DNA of 64,000 nucleotides from Prochlorococcus sp. AG-311-J23 (GCA_003284375.1 QBVL01000005.1:1-64000); one strand, 5' to 3'; shown: positions 32,928-44,137, counted from the stretch's first letter. The notes: generated by a model from the letters alone, not told the origin. Numbers and translations: made by a program.

Positions 32928-33493
32928 CTATGATCTCTAGGGCGTTCTGATCTAATATTATTATTTGGCACTTTTAAATTATTTTTAGAATTCAAAATAC
33001 TTGAATTTGATAATTTAGTATAAGATGGTAACTCTGAATTATTAATTAAAGCAAGAAAGATTTCATTAAGTTCAGTATATTTTCTAACACCTAATGAAAA
33101 GCCAATAAATTCCCCTTTATCGTTAAAAAAAGTTAATTGAGGAATGCCATTCACATCATATTTATCAATCAAATCAAACCATCTTGAATTATCAACATTA
33201 AGTAAAACTATATCTATTTTATTTGAATTTAGTTTTTCAGCATCGAACATGTCAGGAGCCATTTCTTTGCAAGCCTCACACCAATCCGCATAAAATTCAA
33301 ATACTGTAGGTTTTCCATTTGACAAAGCTATATCTGGCTCCAAGGAATTCTTAGCCAATTGATCAAGCATTGCATTAGCTTTAAACCCACTTCGGGAAAA
33401 GAATAGTAAAACAACTAAAAAAAGGCTAAGAAAAACTAAAAAAAATTTTTGAAGGAAGCTTAGATCTTTATCTGAATTGGAGTTATCAATCAT
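32924..33493 (-). CDS. thioredoxin-like protein (TxlA/HCF164-like)
   Basis: N-terminal TM; ADWCEACKEMAPD redox motif. Confidence 0.85.
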   Translation of the reverse strand: MIDNSNSDKDLSFLQKFFLVFLSLFLVVLLFFSRSGFKANAMLDQLAKNSLEPDIALSNGKPTVFEFYADWCEACKEMAPDMFDAEKLNSNKIDIVLLNVDNSRWFDLIDKYDVNGIPQLTFFNDKGEFIGFSLGVRKYTELNEIFLALINNSELPSYTKLSNSSILNSKNNLKVPNNNIRSERPRDHS

Positions 33494-33528
33494 CAGAATT
33501 CACACTTTCTTTATACTAATTATTATAT

Positions 33529-33577
33529 ATATAAATTATACTTAAAATATATAATATGTTTTAAGTATAATTTATAT
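33529..33577. repeat. perfect 19-bp inverted repeat with 11-nt loop between trmB and the txlA-like gene
   Basis: atataaattatacttaaaa-(tatataatatg)-ttttaagtataatttatat. Confidence 0.85.
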
Positions 33578-34221
33578 TAATTAATGAATAACAGGTTATT
33601 TCTAATATATATGGCTCTATAAATTAGCAGATTTTTCTTAAGAGAAAATTTTTCTCTATCTGTCTTTACATTATAAGGATTTTCGTCAATAAACCTGAGA
33701 TCTCCTACATCTTTTCTATTAAAATATTTATTTTTATCAATCGTATTAGTCATTGATTCAAAAAGTTTGAATATATCGCTTTGAATAAATATTTCGCCAT
33801 CCTTACTCATAGCTTTAGCAATTGAATTGAGAATATTTGCTTTTAAAACCCTTCTTTTGAAGTGTTTTCTTTTAAACCAAGGGTCTGGAAATTGAATTGA
33901 AACTCTTTTTAATTGACCATAATCAAAATCGGATAACCATTCATCTAGACTGACATTAACATTACAAAATAAAAATTTTAAATTATCCAATTCTAACTTT
34001 CTTCTTTTCTTCTCACATAAACTAACAAGAGGCTCTCTTATCTCAAGCCCAACAAAGTTCCAGTCAGGGTATTTTGTTGCTAATTCAATCAGAAATTCAC
34101 CTTTTGCAGATCCAATATCTAAATGAATTGGATAGTGAGATTTCCTAAAGAGAACATTCTTACTGGGAAGAGATAATGGTAACTGGAAAAATTGGCTTAA
34201 AGGATTTACATGCTGTCTCAC
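33577..34221 (-). CDS. trmB: tRNA (guanine-N7)-methyltransferase
   Basis: HLDIGSAKGEFLIELA; SIQFPDPWFKRKHFKRRVL. Confidence 0.93.
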   Translation of the reverse strand: MRQHVNPLSQFFQLPLSLPSKNVLFRKSHYPIHLDIGSAKGEFLIELATKYPDWNFVGLEIREPLVSLCEKKRRKLELDNLKFLFCNVNVSLDEWLSDFDYGQLKRVSIQFPDPWFKRKHFKRRVLKANILNSIAKAMSKDGEIFIQSDIFKLFESMTNTIDKNKYFNRKDVGDLRFIDENPYNVKTDREKFSLKKNLLIYRAIYIRNNLLFIN

Positions 34222-34493
34222 AAAATGAAACCTGAAATAAATAAATCAGATTATTATATTAGCAAGTCAATTATATTTTTCAAACGATGATATAAAGACA
34301 GACCTATTTATTTTTTTTAATAGAGTCTTTTAATTATTTAACTTTAATTGGTAGATAATCATTAAGCAATCAAGATTGGAATTGGATTAATTATCTCAGG
34401 GTTCTGAAAATATAGAGAAAATACTTTAATAATTAAGAATAATCATAAAAAGAATGCCTTAAGGTTGATAATGAATATGAATGAGATTTTTTT

Positions 34494-35105
34494 TTGACTG
34501 AACCTCAATTCCAAATCCTAGTTTGGCTCTCATATCGAATTGCTGCTACCTTCGCAGTCGGTCTCCCATTATTTCTATTGATTTGGGCAAAAAGATCGAA
34601 TTCGAACTCTATTGATCGACTTTTATCAATTTACTGGAAAGTTTCTAGTCTTTATGCGATAAACCTTTTATTTCTTAGTGTTGAGAGCCAATTGGGGCAA
34701 TTAATTTCATTAATTGCCCCAATACTTATGGTTAGTTCCATTTGGTTTTGGTCTGATTTAAATCAAGAAATTGAGGAAATGCCTGCTCACAAACCAATTG
34801 CTTTAACTACACGAATTTGGCGCTGGACATTAACTTTTTGGTCCTTACTAAATACTGGACTTCATCTATTTAGTTGGAGATGTTTGAATTCAATTAATGA
34901 GAACTATTGTGATACTTGGAGAGAAATTCCATTTAATTCATTCATGACAACAAAAACAATAATAAAATTTGTTTTAGACGGTAATTGGAGCAGTGGGTTT
35001 GCTACATTTTTTGCATATTTATCTCTAGTATTATATTTAATAGGTTTACTACAATGGTTGCTTATCCAATTACCAAAGAATGGTCGTTTCGCCGGTAAAT
35101 TTTAA
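34494..35105 (+). CDS. DUF3177 family membrane protein (TTG start or frameshifted N-terminus)
   Basis: 203 aa with several TM segments; SD-preceded ATG at 34471 is out of frame across a T9 run. Confidence 0.7.
   Translation: MTEPQFQILVWLSYRIAATFAVGLPLFLLIWAKRSNSNSIDRLLSIYWKVSSLYAINLLFLSVESQLGQLISLIAPILMVSSIWFWSDLNQEIEEMPAHKPIALTTRIWRWTLTFWSLLNTGLHLFSWRCLNSINENYCDTWREIPFNSFMTTKTIIKFVLDGNWSSGFATFFAYLSLVLYLIGLLQWLLIQLPKNGRFAGKF
34691..34723. repeat. perfect 14-bp inverted repeat inside the DUF3177 coding sequence
   Basis: attggggcaattaa-tttca-ttaattgccccaat. Confidence 0.9.
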
Positions 35106-35124
35106 AGACTAAATAACATTAATT

Positions 35125-38028
35125 TTAAATAGCTAAAACTACTTTTTCACACCTTTTACAAATATTTGGATGTTGTTGATTTTTACTCATTTCAATTTCA
35201 TAATGCCAGCATCTTTCACACTTAAATCCTCTTGCTTTTGCAATCTCAACTGAAGCAATATCATTATCCTCGCTAACTAAAACTTCAGCCCAAGGCTCAC
35301 CCCCAATTTGTAAAGAAGATACTAGGAACCAATCTCTTAGTACATCAACATTATTAGATTCGTTTTTAGCCAACCATTCAATAGCAGCTTGAACTTTTTC
35401 ATCAGATACATCAACCCTGACTGATGCTTCCAAAGAAGAACCTAACTCTTGATCATTTCTACAGCTCTCCAACATCCGATTAATGACTGATCTAAGTTTG
35501 CGGAGTTCTATAACATGGCAATTAAAACTACTATTTCGCCAGGATTTAGGGGCGGTAGGCCATCCTCTTTGAAAGACTGAAGATTCCTCTAAGCTATATG
35601 GAATATTTTGCCAAATATCCTCTGCCATATGACATAAAACAGGTGCAATTAAGCCAGATATTTTCTCAATGACCAAGGATAAAACTGTCTGACAACTTTT
35701 TCTTCTAAAGTCAGATTTAGAGCTAACATACAACCTATCTTTGGCTATATCTAAGTAAAAATTAGACAAATCAACTACACAAAAATTCTGAATTGTCTGG
35801 AAAAACTTCGAAAATTCAAAGTTAGTGTATGCTTCTGTTATTTCATCGATCACTTCAGATGTTCTATGCAACATCCATTTATCTAACAATGGGAGGTTAG
35901 AAATATCAATGGAATCATTTTTATAATCAAAATCATAGAGGTTGCCTAATAGATACCTAGAGGTATTCCGAACCTTACGATAAACATCAGAAATTTGCTT
36001 AAGAATACTTGATCCAATAGGAACGTCTGCAGAGTAATCAACAGAACTAACCCATAGCCTCAAAACATCAGCGCCATATGCAGGATCTAATTTCTTATTT
36101 GAACCACCATTAATTATTACTAAAGGATCAATAATATTTCCCAAGGATTTACTCATTTTCCTCCCATTCTCATCTAATGCAAAACCATGTGTAAGTACTT
36201 TTTTAAAAGGTGCATGTTCATTAACTGCTACAGAGGTTAATAATGAGGACTGAAACCAACCCCGATGTTGATCAGATCCCTCCAAATACAAATCAGCAGG
36301 ATAATTTAAATTTTCTTTCTCAAAAGTAATTGAAGACCAACTAGAGCCAGAGTCAAACCAAACATCCATGGTATCGGTACCTTTTTGCCATCGATCTGCC
36401 TCATCCAAGTAGGAAGAAGGTAATAATTGAGATACTTCATATTCCCACCAAACATCTGCTCCGTGGATAGAGAATAAATTGGCTATATGAGAAATAGTTT
36501 CTTTATTAAGCAAAATTTCTTTTCCATTTTTTTCATAAAATACAGGTATTGGAACTCCCCAAGTCCTTTGTCGAGAGATACACCAGTCTCCTCTTTCACT
36601 GACCATAGAATCAATTCTATTTTTCCCAGATTCAGGCAGCCAAGTAACATCTTCTATCGCAGAGAGTGCTTTTGCCCGAAATCCTTCAACAGAAGCAAAC
36701 CATTGCACTGTCGCTCTGAAAATAGTTGGTTTTTTAGTTCTCCAATCATAAGGATACCTATGCTCATATGGAATTTCTTTAAGCAAAGATCCAGTACTAA
36801 TGAGATCATTTATTATGACTTTATTAGCATCTTTTAATACATTTAGGCCTTCAAATTTTCCGGTTTCTTTCGTTAGAAAACCTTTTGCATCTACAGAACA
36901 AGAAATTGGTAACTTATATTTTTTACAAGTGTTAAAGTCATCAACACCATGGCCTGGAGCAGTATGTACTAATCCTGTTCCTGATTCAGTTGTTATATAA
37001 TCGCCTCCTAATACAACAGGACTTCTTTTATCAAACAAAGGATGTTTATACAAAATCCCATCCAATATTGATCCTTTAAATAATACTTTTTTTTCATAAA
37101 GAATTCCTACACTTTCAGAGACTTCCTCCAAAAGATCATTAGCAATAATTATTAATGATTTATCAGAACTTTGTGCAATTACATAGTCTAATTTTTGGTT
37201 GACAGCTATAGCCTCATTGGCAGGAATTGTCCAAGGTGTGGTAGTCCAAATGACTAGTTTGATTTCATTTGATTTGCCTTCAGAATTCAACAAGTCTGGT
37301 GCTTGATTATAAATTTCTTGGGTTAATATTTTTGGTATTTGATCAACTTTAAATCCCACATAAATACTTTTACTTACATGACCTGATGGATATTCTAATT
37401 CTGCCTCGGCTAGGGCAGTTTGAGAACTTGGACTCCAATGAACTGGTTTTAGACCTCGATATATGTATCCCTTAAAAACCATTTCGCCAAACAACTTGAT
37501 TTGAGAAGCTTCAAACTTTTTGTCTAAAGTTAAATATGGTTGATCCCAATCACCCCATACTCCCCATCTTTTAAAACCATCCATTTGTTGAGAAACTTGG
37601 TTTTTTGCATAAGCAGCTGCTTTTTTTCTCAATTTAATAGGGGTTAATTCAGCTCGTTGAGTTTTATCCAAAGCTTGAAGAACTTTCAATTCAATAGGCA
37701 ATCCATGGCAATCCCATCCAGGGACAAAGCAAACTTTTTTCCCTTGCATTGTTTGAAATTTATTGATTATGTCCTTTAATACCTTGTTGAGAGCATGACC
37801 CATATGAAGCGTCCCATTTGCATATGGTGGGCCATCATGCAAAGTAAAAGTCTCTCCAGAATTATTTAATCCTAATTCGAAATCTATCTTTTTTTTGGCC
37901 CAAAAATCTTGCAACTCAGGTTCTCTTAGAGTCGCGTTAGCCCTCATTCCAAAGTTAGTCTGCAAAAGGTTGAGAGTGTCTTTGTAAGAAGGACGAGCCT
38001 TTTGAGAATTTTTATTGATATTATTCAC
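35125..38028 (-). CDS. ileS: isoleucyl-tRNA synthetase
   Basis: [18 protein letters not shown] (HIGH), [10 protein letters not shown] (KMSKS), C-terminal CERCWHYE...CKRCEK zinc finger. Confidence 0.97.
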   Translation of the reverse strand: MNNINKNSQKARPSYKDTLNLLQTNFGMRANATLREPELQDFWAKKKIDFELGLNNSGETFTLHDGPPYANGTLHMGHALNKVLKDIINKFQTMQGKKVCFVPGWDCHGLPIELKVLQALDKTQRAELTPIKLRKKAAAYAKNQVSQQMDGFKRWGVWGDWDQPYLTLDKKFEASQIKLFGEMVFKGYIYRGLKPVHWSPSSQTALAEAELEYPSGHVSKSIYVGFKVDQIPKILTQEIYNQAPDLLNSEGKSNEIKLVIWTTTPWTIPANEAIAVNQKLDYVIAQSSDKSLIIIANDLLEEVSESVGILYEKKVLFKGSILDGILYKHPLFDKRSPVVLGGDYITTESGTGLVHTAPGHGVDDFNTCKKYKLPISCSVDAKGFLTKETGKFEGLNVLKDANKVIINDLISTGSLLKEIPYEHRYPYDWRTKKPTIFRATVQWFASVEGFRAKALSAIEDVTWLPESGKNRIDSMVSERGDWCISRQRTWGVPIPVFYEKNGKEILLNKETISHIANLFSIHGADVWWEYEVSQLLPSSYLDEADRWQKGTDTMDVWFDSGSSWSSITFEKENLNYPADLYLEGSDQHRGWFQSSLLTSVAVNEHAPFKKVLTHGFALDENGRKMSKSLGNIIDPLVIINGGSNKKLDPAYGADVLRLWVSSVDYSADVPIGSSILKQISDVYRKVRNTSRYLLGNLYDFDYKNDSIDISNLPLLDKWMLHRTSEVIDEITEAYTNFEFSKFFQTIQNFCVVDLSNFYLDIAKDRLYVSSKSDFRRKSCQTVLSLVIEKISGLIAPVLCHMAEDIWQNIPYSLEESSVFQRGWPTAPKSWRNSSFNCHVIELRKLRSVINRMLESCRNDQELGSSLEASVRVDVSDEKVQAAIEWLAKNESNNVDVLRDWFLVSSLQIGGEPWAEVLVSEDNDIASVEIAKARGFKCERCWHYEIEMSKNQQHPNICKRCEKVVLAI

Positions 38029-38079
38029 TTTGAGAAATATTCAATAGTCATCATGGGTGCCTGAAGCCATATAACTTTA

Positions 38080-38598
38080 TCAAGAAGTCTCTTCATTTTC
38101 AGGTAATTCTTGATTTCTGATCTTTTTAGGCTCAATGGAAACAGTTTGATCCACTACTTGCTTTAATACTTCTTCTTTCAATTCTGGATGAACCCATTTT
38201 TTTTCTTTTAAAGGTTTTTCAGATTTAGTCCAAAAGGTTGAAAAAAAATTTAAAAATCCCTTACCTAGTAACGCAAAGCTTTGGCCGAGCTGTTTGAAAG
38301 ATTCAAACCATCTTTGAAAAGATCCAATCCGCTTTTTTTCTTCAAAACTTAGTTGATACCACCTAGTTTGAATAATTTCTAAAATCATTTTTCCGTACAA
38401 AATTGACATAGAAATAATAAGTAAATTTATTGAACCTCCTAAAAGTTCATTCTCCACTAAAAGAAATAATCCTAAAAACAAAAAAAGTCCACCCATCAAC
38501 CAATCTCTTGGCCTACTTATTTCGACAAGCATTAAAGGTAAAGCCAATACCAAAAGCCCAACGAAAAGAAATAAGTATCCAAAAATAGAAACAATCAT
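38080..38598 (-). CDS. Ycf66-like protein
   Basis: 172 aa with N-terminal TM helices and MILEIIQTRWYQLSFEEKKR. Confidence 0.65.
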   Translation of the reverse strand: MIVSIFGYLFLFVGLLVLALPLMLVEISRPRDWLMGGLFLFLGLFLLVENELLGGSINLLIISMSILYGKMILEIIQTRWYQLSFEEKKRIGSFQRWFESFKQLGQSFALLGKGFLNFFSTFWTKSEKPLKEKKWVHPELKEEVLKQVVDQTVSIEPKKIRNQELPENEETS

Positions 38599-38799
38599 AT
38601 TTTCTCAATCAGAATATATTTGTAGTTAGAGAGGCTTATTGAAAAACTAACAATCATGCGTAATAAAAAGAGAATTTCAAATTTTTCATACACAAATATG
38701 AAAATTACATTAATCTTTTTACGTTCACGAATCAAAAATAGTCTTTAAATAGCCATCTATGAGCTGCTAGAATCAATTGACAATCGGTAAAAACCTTTG

Positions 38800-38881
38800 G
38801 CCCACCTGGCGGAATTGGTAGACGCGCTGGTTTTAGGTACCAGTGACTTTGGTCGTGGGAGTTCAAGTCTCCCGGTGGGCA
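38800..38881 (+). tRNA. tRNA-Leu (TAG)
   Basis: Class II cloverleaf; acceptor GCCCACC/GGTGGGC, anticodon loop TTTTAGG, GGGAGTTCAAGTCTCCC T arm. Confidence 0.95.
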
Positions 38882-38930
38882 TTTTTTAATTAAGCTGTAC
38901 AAACTAAATTAATTTCAATCACATCAAGCA

Positions 38931-39965
38931 ATGACCCAGTGCTTATCGAGGTCTGATAAAAATGAGGCCAAGGAAAAACTGAAATCATTGCGTGACTGGC
39001 AAAATGAGATACAAGAATATCTCGATCCGCCTAAGCCTCTGAATGTAACTTTAGGGCTTTTCTTTGGTGGTTATTTACTTGCAATAATTAGTATTTGGCA
39101 GTGGTATCAAGGGAATTGGCCGTTACCAGTTCTAGTTGCATTGGCTTTTTTGGCACTTCATATGGAAGGCACCGTTATTCATGATGCCTGCCACAATGCT
39201 GCCCATCCAAATAAATGGATCAATCAATTCATGGGGCATGGGTCCGCAATATTACTAGGTTTTAGTTTCCCAGTTTTCACAAGAGTTCATTTAGAGCATC
39301 ACAAGTACGTTAATGATCCCAAAAATGACCCAGATCACATAGTTAGCACCTTTGGTCCTATTTGGTTAATTGCTCCAAGATTTTTTTATCATGAATATTT
39401 TTTCTTCGAGCGAAAACTTTGGAGAAAGTTTGAATTAATGCAATGGGGAATTGAGAGAGGAATATTTATTTGCATAGTAATTGCCGGAATTAAATATAAT
39501 TTTATGAATGTAATTTATAATTTATGGTTCGGACCAGCATTAATGGTTGGAGTCACTTTAGGAATATTTTTTGATTATCTACCACATAGACCCTTTCAGG
39601 CTAGAAATAGATGGAAAAACGCAAGAGTTTATCCCAGTAAATTAATGAACTTGCTCATAATGGGACAAAATTATCATTTAGTTCATCATTTATGGCCTTC
39701 TATTCCATGGTTTGAATATAAACCAGCTTACGAAGCCACAAAACCACTTTTAGATCAAAAAGGTTCGCCACAAAGGATGGGTATTTTTGAAACTAAAAAA
39801 GATAGTCTAAATTTTCTTTTCGATGTTTTACTTGGGATTAGAAGTCATAAAGAAAGAAGAAGTAAAATGAGACGAATAGCAAGAATATTACCAACAAAAA
39901 ATTGGAGGAAAAAATATATAAAATTAATTCATAAAACAAGAATCAGAACAGAAAGTAAACGATAA
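38931..39965 (+). CDS. crtR: beta-carotene hydroxylase (fatty-acid-desaturase fold)
   Basis: His boxes HDACHNAAH, HLEHHKYVND, HLVHHLWPS. Confidence 0.9.
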   Translation: MTQCLSRSDKNEAKEKLKSLRDWQNEIQEYLDPPKPLNVTLGLFFGGYLLAIISIWQWYQGNWPLPVLVALAFLALHMEGTVIHDACHNAAHPNKWINQFMGHGSAILLGFSFPVFTRVHLEHHKYVNDPKNDPDHIVSTFGPIWLIAPRFFYHEYFFFERKLWRKFELMQWGIERGIFICIVIAGIKYNFMNVIYNLWFGPALMVGVTLGIFFDYLPHRPFQARNRWKNARVYPSKLMNLLIMGQNYHLVHHLWPSIPWFEYKPAYEATKPLLDQKGSPQRMGIFETKKDSLNFLFDVLLGIRSHKERRSKMRRIARILPTKNWRKKYIKLIHKTRIRTESKR

Positions 39966-39974
39966 TTCCTAAAT

Positions 39975-40262
39975 TTAAAGTATTTTAGGAACTCTAAAAA
40001 AGTCACCTTCCCTGCTAGGTGCTTGATCAAGAAGATCTTCTCTTGAGCAATTAACTTCAACTAAATCATCCCTCATTGCATTAACCACCTCTACAGCTCT
40101 GGTAGTTGGAGGGACATTTTCAGTATCTATTTCTTGCAGTTGATCAACATAAGAGAGTATTTCTTCGAGTTGCTCTGTGTAGGTTTCTATTTGATCTTCT
40201 GGAAGTTCTAAACGAGCCAACTTTGCAACCTTACGAACATCAGATGAAGAAATTTTAGTCAT
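39975..40262 (-). CDS. gatC: Asp-tRNA(Asn)/Glu-tRNA(Gln) amidotransferase subunit C
   Basis: [39 protein letters not shown]. Confidence 0.95.
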   Translation of the reverse strand: MTKISSSDVRKVAKLARLELPEDQIETYTEQLEEILSYVDQLQEIDTENVPPTTRAVEVVNAMRDDLVEVNCSREDLLDQAPSREGDFFRVPKIL

Positions 40263-40449
40263 GATTATGTTAGAAAATTTTCAAGATCTTTAGATAATGA
40301 GATGGATCCCTGATTAGACAAAGATCTTTGTGCTTTCGTTTTGACAAATAAATTCATTTAGTATTTTGCCATTTGAATGCATTCTTATGAAATTTTAAGT
40401 CTTGGTAGATTAATCAGCAAGATAGAGAAATCCATTTTTTAGAGAGTAA

Positions 40450-41088
40450 TATGGGTTAAAAAGAAATAGTAAGCAAATCTCACTTCTTACAAAAGAATTC
40501 TTTTCAAGGCCGTCTCATATTGTCGCCCCTAGCTTAATTGGCTGTTTTTTAATTAAGCGCTTATCAAAAAACAGCTATCTTGCTGGCGTAATTGTCGAAA
40601 CTGAGGCTTATTCTCAAGAAGAAGCCTCATGCCATGGCTTCTCAGGGAGAACTCAAAGAAACGAAACCCTTTTTGGGGAACCGGGTAACTTTTACATATA
40701 CCTTTCATATGGAATTAATAGTTGTGTAAATATTGTTACTGGGGAAAAAAACTGGGCAAATGGTGTACTTCTTCGATCGATAGCAATAAAAGGAGAAAAT
40801 GAGAGAATAGCCTCTGGGCCAGGGCTATTGGCAAAAAGATTTGGATTAAATAGGAATTTTGACAATTTACTATTGTCACCTGCAAATGATTATTGGTTAA
40901 CAGAGGGAGAAAATTTAACAAGCATGGAAAATATTGTTCAGACCACAAGAATTGGCATTTCACAAGCTAAAGATATACGTTGGCGTTGGTACCTTAAAAG
41001 TAGTAGAAGTGTTAGCAAAAGGGTTAGAGGTGATCGAATACCGCCAAAAAATAAGTGTTGGTCACCATCCACTTTTGAGGAATTATGA
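40450..41088 (+). CDS. 3-methyladenine DNA glycosylase (AAG/Mpg family); start codon unresolved
   Basis: Open frame [23 protein letters not shown]...[52 protein letters not shown]...[12 protein letters not shown]; the ORF track lists only 40828-41088; no ATG/GTG/TTG start in frame. Confidence 0.85.
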   Translation, partial: YGLKRNSKQISLLTKEFFSRPSHIVAPSLIGCFLIKRLSKNSYLAGVIVETEAYSQEEASCHGFSGRTQRNETLFGEPGNFYIYLSYGINSCVNIVTGEKNWANGVLLRSIAIKGENERIASGPGLLAKRFGLNRNFDNLLLSPANDYWLTEGENLTSMENIVQTTRIGISQAKDIRWRWYLKSSRSVSKRVRGDRIPPKNKCWSPSTFEEL

Positions 41089-42104
41089 ATAATTGGAAAC
41101 ATCATCACGTTCTTGATTTATCTACGTTTTCTTTAGAGGATTACAACACAGTCTTAGAACTAACAACAAGATTTAAAGATGTCCATAAATCTAGTTCTAG
41201 GAAACTTCCCGCGCTTCAAGGAAGATTAATAGCCAACTTATTTTTCGAGCCAAGTACAAGAACAAGAACTAGCTTTGAACTTGCAGCAAAAAGACTTTCT
41301 GCTGATGTTCAAAATTTTTCTCTATCTGCAAGTTCTCTAAGCAAAGGAGAGACTCCTTTAGACACTATTCTCACATACATATCAATGGGGGCTGATATCT
41401 TAGTAATTAGGCATGAGTCAACAAATGTGCCTGCAGAGTTAGCTAATTATGTAGACATAAATAACATCAATACGTCCATTCTCAATGCAGGTGATGGATT
41501 TCATAGCCATCCAAGTCAAGGTCTTTTAGATCTATTCACACTTTCCACTTTTTTTAATCCAAATGAACCATCAACTCATAGTCTTTTAAATAAAAAAATC
41601 ACAATCGTTGGAGATATTCTTCATTCTAGAGTTGCCAGATCAAACCTTTGGGCTCTAACGGCATGTGGAGCTGAGGTAACACTATGTGGACCTCCAAGCC
41701 TTCTTCCAGAGGAATTCATTGATTTTGTTGTCAATCCTCCGCCGGGGCAAAAATTCGATCCCATTAATAAGCGAGGTTCTGTTTTCATAAAAAGATCACT
41801 AAAAGAAGCATTAAAAGGTAGTGATGCCGTTATGACACTTCGATTACAGAAAGAAAGAATGAAGCAAAACATGCTTACAGATCTTGATAGTTATTATGCC
41901 CAATATGGAATAACACATGAAAGTTTAAAATGGTGTGAAAAGAAAGTTCCTGTTCTTCATCCTGGACCAGTGAATAGAGGAATAGAAATAAGCAGTCGAT
42001 TAGTTGAAGATAATTCAATCAACCTTATAAGTAAACAAGTAGAAAATGGTATTCCAACAAGAATGGCTTTGTTATATTTACTTGGGTTAAATAAAAATGA
42101 TTAA
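41085..42104 (+). CDS. pyrB: aspartate carbamoyltransferase catalytic subunit
   Basis: [30 protein letters not shown]. Confidence 0.97.
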   Translation: MNNWKHHHVLDLSTFSLEDYNTVLELTTRFKDVHKSSSRKLPALQGRLIANLFFEPSTRTRTSFELAAKRLSADVQNFSLSASSLSKGETPLDTILTYISMGADILVIRHESTNVPAELANYVDINNINTSILNAGDGFHSHPSQGLLDLFTLSTFFNPNEPSTHSLLNKKITIVGDILHSRVARSNLWALTACGAEVTLCGPPSLLPEEFIDFVVNPPPGQKFDPINKRGSVFIKRSLKEALKGSDAVMTLRLQKERMKQNMLTDLDSYYAQYGITHESLKWCEKKVPVLHPGPVNRGIEISSRLVEDNSINLISKQVENGIPTRMALLYLLGLNKND

Positions 42105-42110
42105 TTATAT

Positions 42111-42452
42111 TTATAATAGTTTTAAACCTTCTGAAAAAAGTCCATAAGCTAATCCTATTCTGAACATATCAAAAACCCTAACTAGTATTATTGGTTTATT
42201 AGACTTTAAAAATAAAAATCTAACTTGAATTAGTAACTCCAAAAATATTAATGCAATAAATGCTCCAACAGGATCCATTAAAGCTAATACACCATTAATC
42301 ATACCTAGAGAACTACCTAATAAAAAGCCTATTAAAAAAATTATTACTAACAATGAATACCTTCTCCAAGGATTTGCAGCCCAATTTGCTAATCTATTAA
42401 CAATATTTGTAGATGATTTATATAAAAATGTTTTCTGCATTCTTGGAGTCAT
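42111..42452 (-). CDS. DUF565 (Ycf20-like) protein
   Basis: 113 aa; IIFLIGFLLGSSLGMINGVLALMDPVGAFIALIFLELL. Confidence 0.7.
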   Translation of the reverse strand: MTPRMQKTFLYKSSTNIVNRLANWAANPWRRYSLLVIIFLIGFLLGSSLGMINGVLALMDPVGAFIALIFLELLIQVRFLFLKSNKPIILVRVFDMFRIGLAYGLFSEGLKLL

Positions 42453-42653
42453 AAGAGAAAAGATTGAAAATTACCTCAGATTTTTTAGTTAACTCTTGAA
42501 CATAAATATAATAAATGAAAGATCTAATAAAGCAAAAATAAATTATCTTCGCCCAAGGTCTAAAAAATCAATTTTCCTTTAATACCAAATTGCAGTTTAT
42601 TTAAAATTCGAAAAATATCTTTCAAGGTCTATTTGATATAAAATAAAAATATC

Positions 42654-43910
42654 ATGATTAATTCAACTTCTTTATCTGGAAAGAATATATTAGTTGCTGT
42701 TACAGGGAGTATTGCAGCTGTTAAAGCTCCTATTTTAGTCAGCCGCTTAATTAAAGCTGGTGCAGAGGTCAAATGCGTCATAACGCAAAGCGCCGCTAAT
42801 TTAGTTAGCCCCTTATCTTTGTCTACCTTAAGCAGAAATAAATGTTACCAAGATAAACATCAATGGGCTGACTCTCAAACCAAGCCATTGCACATTGCTT
42901 TAGCTGAATGGGCAGAACTAATTATTGTTGCACCCATGAGCGCCACATCCTTATCCAGATTCACTAGTGGAAGTGCTGATGGGCTCTTAGCGAGCATTCT
43001 TTTAGCTAGTCAATCTCAAATAATTATGGCTGCTGCTATGAACACTTCAATGTGGGAACATCAATCAGTAAAAAAGAACTGGAAACACGTTAAAAATATT
43101 GACCAAGTTATTACTCTCGAACCTAGTGAAGGTCTTTTAGCTTGCGACAGAGTTGGTGATGGGAAAATGGTCAGTTTAGATATTATTGAATTGGCCTCTG
43201 AAAGTGCATTTATTTTCCATGAAGAAAATAAATTTCTCACTAAAGATTTAAAAGGCATTAGGTTTCTCATATCGACTGGTCCTACCGTCGAGGCTTTAGA
43301 TGCCGTAAGACAAATAACAAATCGAAGCAGTGGAAAGATGGGAGTTTTTATAGCTCAAGCGGCAAAGTTAAGAGGTGCAGAGGTCGATTTAGTTCATGGC
43401 CCAGTAAGTGTTCAAAAAGATCTTCTTGAGGGACTTAATACTTATCCAGTTAGAAGCTCAAATGAAATGGGAGCAAAAATTGATGATTTACAACCATCTG
43501 CTCAGGTCATTGTAATGGCTGCAGCGATATCAGATTTCAAAAATAATAATCCAAGTGAACAAAAAATCTCTAAAGAATTTTTTTTAAAGTCCATTTTAAA
43601 TAATTTAGAAATGACATCAGACATAATCAAAAATCAAACGAGAAAAAAATTAGAAAATCAAATTTTCTTAGGTTTTGCTGCTGAAACAGGAAGTGATAAC
43701 GAAATTATTGAAAAGGGAGAGAATAAAAGAGTTTCAAAAGGTTGTGACCTTCTTATGACCAATCCCATTGACAGAGCTGGACAAGGATTTGATGAAAACT
43801 TCAACAGTGGTTTTTTGTTAGGACCAAAGAAAATGGTCAAAAACTTATCTTTCTCAACAAAACTTGCAATATCCCATCAACTTTTAGATGAAATTAGAAA
43901 TTTAAAATAG
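42654..43910 (+). CDS. coaBC: bifunctional phosphopantothenoylcysteine decarboxylase/synthase
   Basis: AVTGSIAAVKAPILVSRL; AAAMNTSMWEH; STGPTVEALDAVRQITNRSSGKMG. Confidence 0.95.
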   Translation: MINSTSLSGKNILVAVTGSIAAVKAPILVSRLIKAGAEVKCVITQSAANLVSPLSLSTLSRNKCYQDKHQWADSQTKPLHIALAEWAELIIVAPMSATSLSRFTSGSADGLLASILLASQSQIIMAAAMNTSMWEHQSVKKNWKHVKNIDQVITLEPSEGLLACDRVGDGKMVSLDIIELASESAFIFHEENKFLTKDLKGIRFLISTGPTVEALDAVRQITNRSSGKMGVFIAQAAKLRGAEVDLVHGPVSVQKDLLEGLNTYPVRSSNEMGAKIDDLQPSAQVIVMAAAISDFKNNNPSEQKISKEFFLKSILNNLEMTSDIIKNQTRKKLENQIFLGFAAETGSDNEIIEKGENKRVSKGCDLLMTNPIDRAGQGFDENFNSGFLLGPKKMVKNLSFSTKLAISHQLLDEIRNLK

Positions 43911-44106
43911 AAAATCTTTGATATTTTTCGAATTTGTTTTTTTCTAAAATCAGAGGCTAAACGCCAAAAAAGACTGCTATGATTGGGTTTCGAATGAACT
44001 CGGAGTAGTAAATCCATCAAAGCAAAAGCTACGGGTTGTATAGAGCTGTCAAATGCTTGTGATAAGAAGTATTTGATACCTGTAATATCCCAACTGAATT
44101 AATTGG

Positions 44107-44120
44107 GCGGTTTCGACCGC
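44107..44120 (+). promoter_or_regulatory. small TTCG-loop hairpin just upstream of psbO
   Basis: GCGGT-TTCG-ACCGC, 17 nt before the ATG at 44138. Confidence 0.4.
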
Positions 44121-44137
44121 AGTCATCTAGCCCTCTC

